From the NCBI RefSeq assembly GCF_000993785.3, contig NZ_CP009922.3:3720001-3784000 (forward strand): DNA of 64,000 bases, read 5' to 3'. The DNA comes from Streptomyces xiamenensis. GTDB taxonomy: Bacteria > Actinomycetota > Actinomycetes > Streptomycetales > Streptomycetaceae. Made by a program: the position numbers and the translations under genes. Position 1 is the first letter of the stretch. The number at the start of each line of letters is the position of its first letter. Below, piece after piece: positions 23,857 through 32,079 of the stretch. The notes beneath the pieces were generated by a model. It did no database searches and was not told where the DNA came from. It saw nothing but the letters and a program-made list of their open reading frames with translations.

Positions 23857-24813
23857 TCAGTCGACGGTGACGTAATCGGGGCCGCTGTAGCGGCCGGTGG
23901 CCAGCTTCTGGCGCTGCATGAGCAGGTCGTTCAGCAGGCTGGAGGCGCCGAGCCGGAACCAGTCGGGGGACAGCCAGTCGGGACCGGCGGTCTCGTTCAC
24001 CAGCACGAGGTACTTGATGGCGTCCTTGGTGGTGCGGATTCCGCCGGCCGGCTTGACCCCGATCTGGCGGCCGGTGGCGGCACGGAAGTCGCGCACGGCC
24101 TCCAGCATGAGGAGGGTGTTGGGGAGGGTCGCGTTGACGGATACCTTCCCCGTCGAGGTCTTGATGAAGTCCGCCCCGGCCAGCATCGCCAGCCAGGAGG
24201 CGCGGCGGATGTTGTCGTAGGTCGACAACTCGCCGTTCTCCAGGATCACCTTCAGATGGGCGGGCCCGGCGGCCTCGCGCACGGCGGTGATCTCCTCGAA
24301 GACCTTCAGGTAGCGGCCGGAGAGAAACGCGCCCCGGTCGATGACCATGTCCACCTCGTCCGCGCCGGCGGCCACGGCGTCGCGCGTGTCGGCCAGTTTG
24401 ACGGGGAGGGCGGCGCGGCCGGCCGGGAAGGCGGTCGCGACGGAGGCGACCTTGAGGGGCGTGCCGGCGAGCGCTTCCTTGGCGATGTTCACCATGTCGG
24501 GGTAGACGCAGATGGCGGCGACCTGGGGTGCGCTCGGGTCGCTCGGCTCGGGCCGCGCGCCCTTGGCGCACAGCGAGCGCACCTTGCCCGGGGTGTCCGC
24601 GCCCTCCAGGGTGGTCAGGTCGATCATGGAGATGGCCAGATCGATGGCCTCCGCCTTCGCGGTGGTCTTGATCGAGCGGGTGCCGAGGGTGGCGGCACGG
24701 GCTTCCAGGCCGACCGTGTCGACTCCTGGCAGGCCGTGCAGGTGGCGGCGCAGGGCCGCGTCGGAGGCGGTGACATCCGCGAGGGCGGCGGGGGCGGTGG
24801 GTGGCATGCTCAC
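23857..24813 (-). CDS. deoC: Deoxyribose-phosphate aldolase
   Basis: Cleaves 2-deoxyribose 5-phosphate to glyceraldehyde 3-phosphate and acetaldehyde. Class I aldolase barrel of 318 residues: AAICVYPDMV, EVDMVIDRGAFLSG (catalytic Asp), Schiff-base Lys in GADFIKTSTGK, and the second Lys in IGVKPAGGIRT. The GTG at 24813 is chosen over ATG 24807 because a -10 hexamer TATGCT (24825-24820) lies exactly 6 nt upstream, as for add and the PNP gene, implying a leaderless transcript. The operator CTACGCGCGTAG abuts that hexamer. Confidence 0.93.
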   Translation of the reverse strand: MSMPPTAPAALADVTASDAALRRHLHGLPGVDTVGLEARAATLGTRSIKTTAKAEAIDLAISMIDLTTLEGADTPGKVRSLCAKGARPEPSDPSAPQVAAICVYPDMVNIAKEALAGTPLKVASVATAFPAGRAALPVKLADTRDAVAAGADEVDMVIDRGAFLSGRYLKVFEEITAVREAAGPAHLKVILENGELSTYDNIRRASWLAMLAGADFIKTSTGKVSVNATLPNTLLMLEAVRDFRAATGRQIGVKPAGGIRTTKDAIKYLVLVNETAGPDWLSPDWFRLGASSLLNDLLMQRQKLATGRYSGPDYVTVD

Positions 24814-24826
24814 CAGACGAGCATAT

Positions 24827-24838
24827 CTACGCGCGTAG
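24827..24838. promoter_or_regulatory. Nucleoside-regulon operator CTACGCGCGTAG (deoC promoter)
   Basis: Exact copy of the 12-bp palindrome found upstream of add and the PNP gene, 1 nt from the -10 hexamer TATGCT of the leftward deoC-ALDH-ALDH-udk operon. A repressor here would block RNA polymerase. Confidence 0.75.
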
Positions 24839-25070
24839 TGGGAGGCCACCCCCACGGCCCCTCTGGAACTCTCCCTCGTCTCGGGCCTCATCCGATGACC
24901 ACCCCGGTCACCCCCTGGAGCACCAGGCGTCGCGATGCGGTTGCCCGTGGGGCGGAGGGAATCCGGACGAGGGGGCGAGCTGATCCACGACTCGCGGACC
25001 GACAGCGTTTTCCCGTAGCGCGAACCCCTCGGAGGCCGGAAAGCAGCGGGTGTCCGGCAGAATCGTGGGC

Positions 25071-25709
25071 ATGACGAGTGAGCCCCCCCAGTACGCCGAC
25101 CGCGTCTACCGTTCCGGTTCGGCGCTCGCCGCCGGTGTGCTGCTGATCGGCCTGGCCGTCTGGCTGGGAGGCGACGCCATCCTGCGCGGGGACGGACGGA
25201 CGCCGGTGGTCGCGGCGGCGGCGCTGCTGCTGTTCGTGCCGCTGGTCTCCGCGTTCACCTTCCGCCCGGCGGTCTTCGCCGGTGCCGAGCGGCTGCGGGT
25301 GCGCAACCCCTTCCGTACCGTGGTGGCCCCCTGGGCCGCGGTGGAGAGCGTGAAGGCCGCCTACTCGTGCGAGCTGCGGGCCGGCGGTGCCACCTATCAG
25401 CTGTGGGCGATCCCGGTGTCGCTGCGCGCCCGTGGCAAGGCGACCCGTCACAACGAGCGCCTCGCCGCCGGCGAACAGCCGCGCGGCGGCATGTTCGGCC
25501 TGGGCGGCCGTGACCGGATCGGCCAGGACGCCGACCAGCCCCGTACCGCTCCCTCCGACGTGGCGGTGGCGGAGCTGCGCGACCTGGCCGAGCGCCACGC
25601 GGGCGACCCGGGCGCCCAGGGCGAGGTCACGGTGCGCTGGTCCTACGAGACGCTCGCCCCCGCGGCGGTGGGCGCGGTGGGCCTGCTGATCCTGTGGATC
25701 ACCGGCTGA
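25071..25709 (+). CDS. PH-domain membrane protein
   Basis: 212 residues: two N-terminal transmembrane segments (ALAAGVLLIGLAVWLGGDAI; VVAAAALLLFVPLVSAFTF), a bacterial PH-like domain (GAERLRVRNPFRTVVAPWAAVESVKA, TYQLWAIPVSLRARGK) and a C-terminal membrane segment (AAVGAVGLLILWI). Function is unknown; such proteins are thought to sit at the membrane. CAGAAT lies 7 nt before the ATG, suggesting a leaderless message. It diverges from the deoC operon; the 257-nt gap between them holds the deoC operator and otherwise nothing I recognise. Confidence 0.78.
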   Translation: MTSEPPQYADRVYRSGSALAAGVLLIGLAVWLGGDAILRGDGRTPVVAAAALLLFVPLVSAFTFRPAVFAGAERLRVRNPFRTVVAPWAAVESVKAAYSCELRAGGATYQLWAIPVSLRARGKATRHNERLAAGEQPRGGMFGLGGRDRIGQDADQPRTAPSDVAVAELRDLAERHAGDPGAQGEVTVRWSYETLAPAAVGAVGLLILWITG

Positions 25710-25991
25710 CCGCCTCTCCCGGACGGAGCGGAAGGACGCTGAGGGGCATGCCGCCGGACGACGCGTCCTCGCGCATGCCGAAGCGGGAGCGTCCGTCCGG
25801 AGCGATCCGTACGACCTGAGGTCACCCGGCCCCTCCCCGTTGACGTGCTCCGCGTGCCGAGAGACCACGCGGGCACCGCTGGCGTGTTCACGATCCACTG
25901 GCCAAGCACTGCACATCGTCCGGAGCGCCCCGGTCAGGTGACGACGCGGGTGCGTACGTGTTCCGCCCCGGTCCGCCCCTCCGGGTGTCGC

Positions 25992-26609
25992 TCAGCGCAT
26001 GACGCGTTCGATCAGGGTCTGCCAGCCGTCGCCGAGGAAGCGTTCGATCTCGTCGGCGTCCGGCGGGTTCTCCGCGTCCCACATCCGGGAGGCCGGGAGC
26101 AGCAGCGGTCCCTCCAGGGCGGCGGTGAGCTGGAGGGACAGGGCGGTCAGGCCGGGTCCCTCCATCCGGGCCTGACCGAGCAGCGCGCGGATGTGGAGCT
26201 GGGAGACCCCCGGTTCGCCGGGTGGCATGGACTGATGGCGTTCCATGCTGGCCCGGGCGAGGGCGTGGTGATCCAGGATGAACGCGATCCGGGCCCGGCC
26301 GTACGCGATGAGGCGCTCGGCCGGGTCGGCGCCGGGGCCCAGGGGCGGGGGTCCGGAGAGCACCTGTTCCTGGAAGTGCCGCTCGTCGGCGTCCAGCAGC
26401 GCGCGGAAGATACCCGCCCGGGTGCCGAAGCGGCGGAAGACGGTGCCCTTGCCCAGGCCGGCCCGCTCGGCGAGGCCGTCCATCGTCACCTTGTCCGCGC
26501 CCAGTTCCGCGAGCATCTCGCGGGCGGTGCGCAGCAGATGCTCGCGGTTGCGCACGGCGTCGGCGCGCTCGGCGCGCGGTTTCCCGAAGGGGACGAGAGA
26601 GGGGTCCAC
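25992..26609 (-). CDS. TetR-family repressor
   Basis: 205 residues with an N-terminal TetR helix-turn-helix at about residues 22-66 (LLRTAREMLAELGADKVTMD, AERAGLGKGTVFRRFGTRAG) and a helical ligand-binding domain. It diverges from an azoreductase gene; a 9-bp inverted repeat with spacer lies in the 112-nt gap between them. It probably represses the azoreductase and is released by quinones or related electrophiles, as in YodB/AzoR-type systems, but that is inference. Confidence 0.87.
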   Translation of the reverse strand: MDPSLVPFGKPRAERADAVRNREHLLRTAREMLAELGADKVTMDGLAERAGLGKGTVFRRFGTRAGIFRALLDADERHFQEQVLSGPPPLGPGADPAERLIAYGRARIAFILDHHALARASMERHQSMPPGEPGVSQLHIRALLGQARMEGPGLTALSLQLTAALEGPLLLPASRMWDAENPPDADEIERFLGDGWQTLIERVMR

Positions 26610-26633
26610 GGGTCCAATCTACCGCCCGGGGCA

Positions 26634-26659
26634 TATAACCGGGGTGAAGTCCGTTTATA
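26634..26659. promoter_or_regulatory. TetR operator overlapping the azoreductase -10
   Basis: TATAACCGG-N8-CCGTTTATA is an inverted repeat with one mismatch. The right arm overlaps a -10-like TATAGT (26656-26661) reading toward the azoreductase, a position suited to repression. Confidence 0.65.
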
Positions 26660-26721
26660 GTGAACCCAGGCCGCGGTCGATCGCCACCGCGGGCCGCCCG
26701 ACCCTGCGAGGAAGCCACCCC

Positions 26722-27354
26722 ATGAACCTGTTCCGTCTGGACGCCAGCATCTTCCCCGGCACCTCCGGCAGCGCCGAGATCGCCGACATCGCCGAGGCGC
26801 AGTGGACCGCCGCCCACCCCGGCGCCGCCGTGACCCGCCGCCACCTGGCCACCGACGCGCTCCCGGCCGATGCCTGGGCCACCGCCATCGCCGCGGGCTT
26901 CACCCCCGAGGCGGACCGCAGCGCCGGGCAGCGCGACGCCGTCGCCCTGGGTGCCACGCTGGCCGCCGAACTGGAGAACGCCGACGCCGCCATCCTGGCC
27001 GTACCGCTGTACAACTACGGCGTCTCCCAGCACTTCAAGACCTGGGTGGACCTCGTCATCGCGGGCGCGGGGCCCACCACTCCGCTGCTGAAGGGCACCC
27101 CCACCGTGCTGGTCACCACCCTCGGCGGCGGCTACGGCCCGGGCACCCCGCGCGAGGGCTGGGACCACTCCACCCCGTACCTGCGGCGCGTCCTCGCCGA
27201 CATCTGGCAGGCCGACCTCACCGTAATCAAGCGCGAACTCACTCTCGCCGCCACCACCCCGGGCATGGAGAGCCTCAAGGACCTGGCCGAGGAGCAGCAC
27301 ACCCAGGCCCTGGCCGCCGCCCGCGAGGCCGGGCAGGCGCTCGCCGGGAGCTGA
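26722..27354 (+). CDS. azoR: FMN-dependent NADH-azoreductase/quinone reductase
   Basis: Flavodoxin-like oxidoreductase of 210 residues. Seen: the phosphate-binding start LFRLDASIFPGTSGS, the family segment VPLYNYGVSQHFKTWVDLVI (residues about 93-112) that packs on FMN, and TTLGGGYGPGTPREGWDH. AzoR enzymes reduce quinones and azo compounds by two electrons using NADH and protect against electrophilic stress. A GAGGAAG ribosome binding site lies upstream. Controlled most likely by the divergent TetR protein. Confidence 0.88.
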   Translation: MNLFRLDASIFPGTSGSAEIADIAEAQWTAAHPGAAVTRRHLATDALPADAWATAIAAGFTPEADRSAGQRDAVALGATLAAELENADAAILAVPLYNYGVSQHFKTWVDLVIAGAGPTTPLLKGTPTVLVTTLGGGYGPGTPREGWDHSTPYLRRVLADIWQADLTVIKRELTLAATTPGMESLKDLAEEQHTQALAAAREAGQALAGS

Positions 27355-27424
27355 CCGGCTCAGAGGTGGGACGGCCCGGCGCGGCCCGCCGTCCCACCCC
27401 CCCCGTGAGCCGTCCGCCACCAGG

Positions 27425-27790
27425 TCACAGCCAGACGGTCCCCAGCCCGCCCGCCGCACCCGCCGCCACCAGCAACCCGATGTTGAGCCCGATCAGCCGG
27501 GCCTCGCCACGCGACAGATGCACCACGATGCCTCCCACCTGGACCAGGAACAGCCCGATCGCGGAAGCGAAGGCCAGCCACGGCGCCACCCCGGTCAGCG
27601 GAGGCAGGATCAGACCCACCGCCCCGAGCACTTCCAGCGTCCCGATGGTCCGGACGGCCGGCATCGGAACCCGGTCCACCCAGCCCATCATCGGCCGGAG
27701 CTGTTCCTGGCTCTGGGCGATCTTCTTGCCCCCGGCGTAGAGGTAGAACACGGCGAGCAGCGCGGCGACGATCCAGTAGGCGACGGTCAC
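27425..27790 (-). CDS. DoxX-family membrane protein
   Basis: 121 residues with four hydrophobic segments (YWIVAALLAVFYLYAGGKKI, IGTLEVLGAVGLILPPLTG, LAFASAIGLFLVQVGGIVVH, GLNIGLLVAAGAAGGLG), the DoxX/DoxD_2 pattern with the typical AGxxKI and LExxGAxGL motifs. The GTG at 27790 has AAGGGG 5 nt upstream. An HxlR regulator diverges from it with a short dyad between, the common DoxX-HxlR pairing seen in actinobacteria for redox or aldehyde stress. Biochemical role not established. Confidence 0.83.
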   Translation of the reverse strand: MTVAYWIVAALLAVFYLYAGGKKIAQSQEQLRPMMGWVDRVPMPAVRTIGTLEVLGAVGLILPPLTGVAPWLAFASAIGLFLVQVGGIVVHLSRGEARLIGLNIGLLVAAGAAGGLGTVWL

Positions 27791-27809
27791 GAGAACCCCT
27801 TGCGGCAAT

Positions 27810-27826
27810 AGTTACCGGACGTAAGT
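27810..27826. promoter_or_regulatory. HxlR-type dyad between doxX and hxlR genes
   Basis: AGTTAC-CGGAC-GTAAGT is an imperfect inverted repeat (5 of 6 positions) in the 108-nt divergent region. TTAC-N5-GTAA is similar in form to known HxlR-family operators. Confidence 0.45.
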
Positions 27827-27898
27827 TGCCTCATCGTGAGTCACCATGGAACGGCTTACAAAAGGCACACCGATGTGCCCTACGCACAAGGGGCTGTC

Positions 27899-28294
27899 AT
27901 GTCGCGGTACCAACACACCTGCATGATCCGGGGCGACGGCGGACGGACGATCCGCGCCGTGCTCGACCGGATCTGCGACAAATGGACGCTGCTGATCGTC
28001 GCGACCCTGGACGAGGGGTGCCTGCGCTTCACCGATCTGCACCGGCAGATCCCCGGCATCTCCCAGCGCATGCTCACCCTGACCCTGCGGAACCTGGAGC
28101 GCGACGGGCTGGTCTCCCGCACGGCCTACGCGGAGGTTCCGCCGCGCGTCGAGTACGAGCTGACGCCCACCGGCCGCAGCCTCATCCCGCCCGCGCTCGG
28201 CCTGGCCGGCTGGGCCATGGAGCACATCGAGGAGATCGAGGCCAGCCGGGAAGCATACGGCGAGCGTCCGGGTGCGGGGGCCGCCGGCGCGTGA
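27899..28294 (+). CDS. HxlR-family regulator
   Basis: 131 residues with the HxlR winged helix: RAVLDRICDKWTLLIVATLD, LHRQIPGISQRMLTLTLRNL, ERDGLVSRTAYAEVPPRVEY. Cysteines in the N-terminal QHTCMI and in DRICDKW are candidates for redox sensing. ATG 27899 is preferred because AAGGGG precedes it; an in-frame GTG at 27836 would extend it by 21 residues through the operator. Probably regulates the divergent DoxX gene and possibly the epimerase gene 40 nt downstream. Confidence 0.86.
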   Translation: MSRYQHTCMIRGDGGRTIRAVLDRICDKWTLLIVATLDEGCLRFTDLHRQIPGISQRMLTLTLRNLERDGLVSRTAYAEVPPRVEYELTPTGRSLIPPALGLAGWAMEHIEEIEASREAYGERPGAGAAGA

Positions 28295-28334
28295 CACGAT
28301 CCGCGAAAACGGCGGGTGACCGGGAGGTTCTGTC

Positions 28335-29219
28335 ATGCGGGTGTTCGTCACAGGGGCGTCCGGCTGGATCGGCTCCGCCGTCCTCCCCGAGCTGATCGGC
28401 GCCGGACACCAGGTCCTCGGCCTCGCCCGCTCGGACGCCTCGGCCGCCACCGTCGCCGCGACGGGCGCCGACGTCCTGCGCGGTGACCTGAAGGACCCGG
28501 TCGTCCTGCGCGCCGGGGCCGCCGGCTGCGACGGGGTCATCCATCTGGCGTTCGTCCACGACTTCACGGACTTCGAGGGCGCGGTCAGGGCCGACGCGCT
28601 CGCCGTCCAGGCACTCGGCGCGGCCCTGGAGAACACCGGCAAACCGCTCGTCGTCACGGCGGGAACCCCGGCCGTGGCCGGGCGGGTCGCCACCGAACGC
28701 GACACCGCGGAACCCGGCTCCATGGCGGCGGGCCGCGAGCAGAACGCCGCCCTGGCCCTCACCACGGCGGACCGGGGCGTCCGCTCCGCCGTGCTGCGGC
28801 TGCCCCGTTCCGTCCACGGCGCGGGCGACCGGCACGGCTTCGTCGCCCGGTTGACCGCCACCGCCCGCGAGCGGGGCGTGGCGGGCTACGTCGGCGACGG
28901 CTCCAGCCGCTGGCCCGCCGTGCACGTACGGGACGCCGCCCATCTCTACCGGCTGGCGCTGGAGAACGCCCCGGCCGGGAGCGTGCTGCACGCGGTGGGC
29001 GACGAGGGAGTGCCCACCCGTGACATCGCCACCGCCATCGGCGGCGCGCTGAACCTGCCGACCGCCTCCGTGCCGCGTGAGGACTTCGGCTTCCTGGGCC
29101 CGCTGCTCGCCCTCGACCAGCCGGCCTCGGCCGCCGCGACCCGCGAACTCCTCGGCTGGGAGCCGGTCGGTCCCGGCCTCATCGAGGACATCGACCAGGG
29201 CCGCTATCTGTCACCTTGA
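28335..29219 (+). CDS. NAD(P)-dependent epimerase/dehydratase-like SDR protein
   Basis: Extended/atypical short-chain dehydrogenase of 294 residues. The Rossmann motif VTGASGWIGSAVLPELI (TGxxGxxG, residues 5-21) and ADVLRGDLKDP and HLAFVHDF are visible. The usual YxxxK is not obvious; a segment around AAGREQNAAL occupies that place, as in 3-beta-HSD-like/NAD-binding family 10 members. Substrate unknown. It may be co-transcribed with the HxlR gene 40 nt upstream. The 3' end overlaps the convergent small gene by 9 nt. Confidence 0.83.
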   Translation: MRVFVTGASGWIGSAVLPELIGAGHQVLGLARSDASAATVAATGADVLRGDLKDPVVLRAGAAGCDGVIHLAFVHDFTDFEGAVRADALAVQALGAALENTGKPLVVTAGTPAVAGRVATERDTAEPGSMAAGREQNAALALTTADRGVRSAVLRLPRSVHGAGDRHGFVARLTATARERGVAGYVGDGSSRWPAVHVRDAAHLYRLALENAPAGSVLHAVGDEGVPTRDIATAIGGALNLPTASVPREDFGFLGPLLALDQPASAAATRELLGWEPVGPGLIEDIDQGRYLSP

Positions 29220-29567
29220 TGTCCACCACAGCGCGGCGACCGCCGCCATGGCCGCGGTCGTCACCGTGCAGGTGACAGCGAGCCGCCCCGCGCGGAACGT
29301 GGCCCGGCCGACGGTACGGGCGGTGCGCCCGATCGGCGGCGGGGCAACGGGATCGGGGTAGGTGCGCACCCACTGGGCGAGATGCCCGGTGCAGGTCTCA
29401 CAGGCCAGAAACGGCGCGTGCCGTCCGCCGCTGATCACCGGCCCGAGCCACTTCACCGGCGCGTCCCGCCGCCGGCACATCAGACAACGGCCGCGCTCGG
29501 TCCACCCGGTCAGGAAGTGCGTGCTCGCCCACACCTGGAGCGAGGGCACGGGAGTCGCCGCACTCAT
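29211..29567 (-). CDS. Membrane-anchored protein with two CxxC motifs
   Basis: 118 residues: a soluble N-terminal part with CLMC (in RGRCLMCRRRDAP) and CETC (in FLACETCTGHL), forming a probable zinc ribbon, then a C-terminal membrane helix (LAVTCTVTTAAMAAVAALWW). Family not named by me. It is the last of three small leftward genes whose starts and stops overlap by 4 nt. Confidence 0.65.
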   Translation of the reverse strand: MSAATPVPSLQVWASTHFLTGWTERGRCLMCRRRDAPVKWLGPVISGGRHAPFLACETCTGHLAQWVRTYPDPVAPPPIGRTARTVGRATFRAGRLAVTCTVTTAAMAAVAALWWTSR

Positions 29568-29818
29568 CGGTCCTCCCTCCGGCGACGGTACGCACGTGGC
29601 GGGGGCGGGCTGAGCCGCGTCACGGTCAGCGCGGAACGGCAGTGCAGCGTCAGGATCTCGCCCGTCGCGAAGCGGAGCTGTTTGGCGCCGTTCGGCAGCC
29701 CGTTCAGATCGGCGACCGTCAACGTCCGCCCGCCCAGGGTGACCGCGTCGCCCACCCGCACACTGTCGGCCGTGACCTCGACGGCGCGGTTCCACCCGCT
29801 CTCCTCGACGCCCCTCAC
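29564..29818 (-). CDS. Small hypothetical protein with beta-rich core
   Basis: 84 residues. The central part (ADSVRVGDAVTLGGRTLTVA, then LRFATGEILTLHCRSALTVTRL) looks like a small beta-barrel/SH3-like or KOW-type fold; the C-terminus is Pro/Arg rich. It overlaps both neighbours by 4 nt (ATGA-type junctions), so the three genes form one translation unit. Function unknown. Confidence 0.6.
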   Translation of the reverse strand: MRGVEESGWNRAVEVTADSVRVGDAVTLGGRTLTVADLNGLPNGAKQLRFATGEILTLHCRSALTVTRLSPPPPRAYRRRREDR

Positions 29819-29991
29819 GACGCCTCCCGACGAGGACGTTCGTTCGGGCGCTCATAGCCGACGTCCTTGAGATGCTGCCGGACCTCGTGGAGCAGAACAT
29901 CCAGCGGATCGGTCAACTCACCCGATTTTGCCGACACTTCACTCTCTTCCGGGTCGGGTGGTGGAGGGGGCGCATTCGTGGCCGTGGCCAT
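29815..29991 (-). CDS. Small hypothetical protein, 58 residues
   Basis: Reads MATATNAPPPPPDPEESE and later LDVLLHEVRQHLKDVGY, a proline/acid-rich start followed by one amphipathic helix. ATG 29991 has AAGG 8 nt upstream; a GTG at 30000 is an alternative. First gene of the three-gene operon that diverges from the XRE-DUF5753 regulator. Function unknown. Confidence 0.55.
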   Translation of the reverse strand: MATATNAPPPPPDPEESEVSAKSGELTDPLDVLLHEVRQHLKDVGYERPNERPRREAS

Positions 29992-30134
29992 GGCTATCAC
30001 CTTCCGTAACTCATTGCAGCCGATCGTGTGATTCTGGTTACATCATCTCCAGTTGGGGCGGGTTTGTGCACGTGGAGGCTGTTACTGAACGGCCTTGGCC
30101 CGCTGTTGGTTAACAAGGAGGAGGGGCGGGCGAA

Positions 30135-30974
30135 ATGGAGCTGACCGGCGAAGAGAACGGGCTGACACCGGAGGAGCGACTGGGGCGCAGGGTCCGCGAG
30201 TTGCGGGAGCAGCGGAACCTGTCGCTGCGTGGGCTGTCGAAGGAGGTGGGTGGTTACTCGTACAGCTACATCCACCGAGTTGAGTCAGGAAGGCAGAAGC
30301 CATCCAGCGCCCTGGTCCGCACGCTGGATGAGTTTTTCGGGACATGCGGCACTCTGGCCGAGCTGTATGGCCTGTCCCGGGAGATGTACATCGCGCGGTA
30401 CAGTCGCGACATTGTGCGGCGCGAGAATGACGCGATCAGGATTCAGGTCTTCGCGAGCAGTGTCATTCCTGGGCTGTTGCAGACTGAGGCGTACGCACGG
30501 GAACTCATTCGGGCCGGGCTTCCCGAAGCCGATGATGAAGATCTGAATGCCCGCGTCGCAAGCCGGATGTTCCGGAAGCGCATCTTCGAGCGGGCTGATC
30601 CCCCATTCTTCTGGGGCATCCTGGATGAGGCCGCGCTCCGCCGCCCCACGAGCGACAAAGCCGTGATGCGTGAGCAATTGGGCCATCTGCTGAGTTACGC
30701 GGGCAATCCGTATGTCACCGTGCTGGTCCTGCCGTTTGAGGAGGGACTGCATCCGGTGCTGGGCGGCAGCCTCACCTTGCTGACTCTGCGCACGGGTGCG
30801 ACCGTTGGGCTGGTCGAGAGCTTCGATTCGGGTGACGCAGTACAATCACCCCGGCGGATCGTCGAACTCACGCAACGGTTTGACCTGGCGCGTTCTATGG
30901 CTCTCTCCCAGAGCAAGTCCCTGGATCTCATCCGTGATTACTTGAAAGAGTACGAAGGTGACAAGGATTCCTGA
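30135..30974 (+). CDS. XRE-type regulator with DUF5753 domain
   Basis: 279 residues: an N-terminal helix-turn-helix at about residues 17-70 (RVRELREQRNLSLRGLSKEV, YSYIHRVESGRQKPS) and a C-terminal DUF5753 domain from about residue 95 (IRIQVFASSVIPGLLQTEAY ... ALRRPTSDKAVMREQLGHL, LTLLTLRTGATVGLVES). This is the class of the many streptomycete regulators linked to a DUF397 protein. Base composition is visibly lower in GC than its neighbours, suggesting a transferred gene. GGAGGAGGGG upstream is the ribosome binding site. It overlaps the DUF397 gene by 17 nt. Confidence 0.9.
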   Translation: MELTGEENGLTPEERLGRRVRELREQRNLSLRGLSKEVGGYSYSYIHRVESGRQKPSSALVRTLDEFFGTCGTLAELYGLSREMYIARYSRDIVRRENDAIRIQVFASSVIPGLLQTEAYARELIRAGLPEADDEDLNARVASRMFRKRIFERADPPFFWGILDEAALRRPTSDKAVMREQLGHLLSYAGNPYVTVLVLPFEEGLHPVLGGSLTLLTLRTGATVGLVESFDSGDAVQSPRRIVELTQRFDLARSMALSQSKSLDLIRDYLKEYEGDKDS

Positions 30975-31173
30975 CGCATCGGTTCTGGTCGGTTGGCGTA
31001 AGTCGAGCTACAGCGACAATGGGGCAGGGGGCTGCATCGAAGTGGCCGATGGCCACCCCGGTGTGATGCCCGTCCGCGACTCGAAGAACCCCGCCGGTCC
31101 GGCGATCGTCTTCCCCCTGGGCGACTGGTCTCGCTTCGTCTCCGCCGTCAAGGACGGCCAACTCCCCCTCTGA
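30958..31173 (+). CDS. DUF397 protein
   Basis: 71 residues with the DUF397 pattern: WRKSSYSDNGAGGCIEVADG, VPVRDSK-like MPVRDSKNP and the terminal DWSRFVSAVKDGQL. DUF397 proteins are small partners of XRE-DUF5753 regulators; some such pairs (for example BldB/AbaA-type and WhiJ-like systems) affect development and antibiotic production. The GTG start lies inside the end of the regulator gene, so translation is coupled. Confidence 0.9.
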   Translation: MTRIPDASVLVGWRKSSYSDNGAGGCIEVADGHPGVMPVRDSKNPAGPAIVFPLGDWSRFVSAVKDGQLPL

Positions 31174-31184
31174 GCAGCGCACTC

Positions 31185-31213
31185 GGCCCCGTACCGGACA
31201 CCGGTACGGGGCC
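31185..31213. terminator. Terminator after DUF397
   Basis: Perfect 13-bp stem GGCCCCGTACCGG/CCGGTACGGGGCC with a 3-nt loop, 11 nt after the DUF397 stop and 37 nt from the end of the convergent methyltransferase gene. Confidence 0.85.
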
Positions 31214-31250
31214 ACCGTGTTTCAGGGGGAAACATCGTGTGACACGGGGA

Positions 31251-31925
31251 TCAACCCGGTGCGCGGTGGGCGCTCGCCAGCAGGGTCTCCGGACTGCCTG
31301 GAAGCACGTCCACGTTGATCCGGGTGAACCCGGCATGGTCGAGGAGTTTCGTCCACACCTGTTCCTGGAGTACCCAGCGAGGCATCGTGGCCGGTTCGCC
31401 GCCCGGCGTCCGCGCCGGGATGTCGGCGGGGTCTACGTCGGGCTGGGCAGGCTCGCCGTTGAGGTAGGTGCTCAGGGTCGCGAACACCAGTCGGCCGCCA
31501 GGTCGCAGGGACGCTGCGGCGGCCGGCAGCAGCTTGCGTGGATCGGTGAAGTCGATCGCGCCGAAGACGCTGTACAGCGCGTCGCACACTCCGACTGCCG
31601 TACGCAGGTGGGCGATCACGTCGGACCGCACGACACGCAGCCGGGGCGCGAGGTGGCCGTACAAGCTGGTGCCCATGTCGCACTGGGCAGGGGAGGCATC
31701 GATCGCGTCGATCCCGGCGGGTTGGCGGTGGGCCGCCAGATACGCGGCGTGCCGCGCTGATCCGGCTCCGAGATCGCCGACGATCCTCCCGTTCAGGGCG
31801 CCCAGGATCTCGGGGCCGGGCCCGCTGTCCTGGCCCCAGCTCCAGCGAAAGGCCTCGGGCACGCCCCGGTCCGTGGCGGCGCGGGTGCGGCCGTAGTGGT
31901 ACCAGAGGTCTGCGGTGGTGGTCAC
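31251..31925 (-). CDS. SAM-dependent methyltransferase
   Basis: 224-residue class I methyltransferase. Motif I is GRIVGDLGAGSARHAAYLA (about residues 46-64), the acidic residue after strand 2 is in GIDAIDASPAQ, and motif IV/V-like FGAIDFTDPRKLLPAAAASL and RPGGRLVFATLS follow. Substrate unknown. GTG 31925 (MTTTADLWYHYG) gives the natural start; the reading frame upstream is not protein-like. Part of the accessory block. Confidence 0.83.
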   Translation of the reverse strand: MTTTADLWYHYGRTRAATDRGVPEAFRWSWGQDSGPGPEILGALNGRIVGDLGAGSARHAAYLAAHRQPAGIDAIDASPAQCDMGTSLYGHLAPRLRVVRSDVIAHLRTAVGVCDALYSVFGAIDFTDPRKLLPAAAASLRPGGRLVFATLSTYLNGEPAQPDVDPADIPARTPGGEPATMPRWVLQEQVWTKLLDHAGFTRINVDVLPGSPETLLASAHRAPG

Positions 31926-32079
31926 CCGCCCATCCTGGCGGGAACGGTCAGGACCCGGGCCGGTTCGCGGAAACCCACCCAGGCCGGGACCAAGAAGTCT
32001 CGGACCTCTAGCCCGGCTGACAGGCAGCCAGTGGGCGTCGCCGCCGGGGGAGCACGGCCCACAGCAGCGGATCAACTTC

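Noticed and set aside
25720..25820. Possible hairpin CCGGACGG...CCGTCCGG after the PH-domain gene
   Set aside because: Long loop and partial pairing; too weak to call a terminator.
31915..32079. Upstream extension of the GNAT-like gene to GTG 31915
   Set aside because: The extra residues are Pro/Arg/Gly-rich and overlap the start region of the divergent methyltransferase; not GNAT-like.
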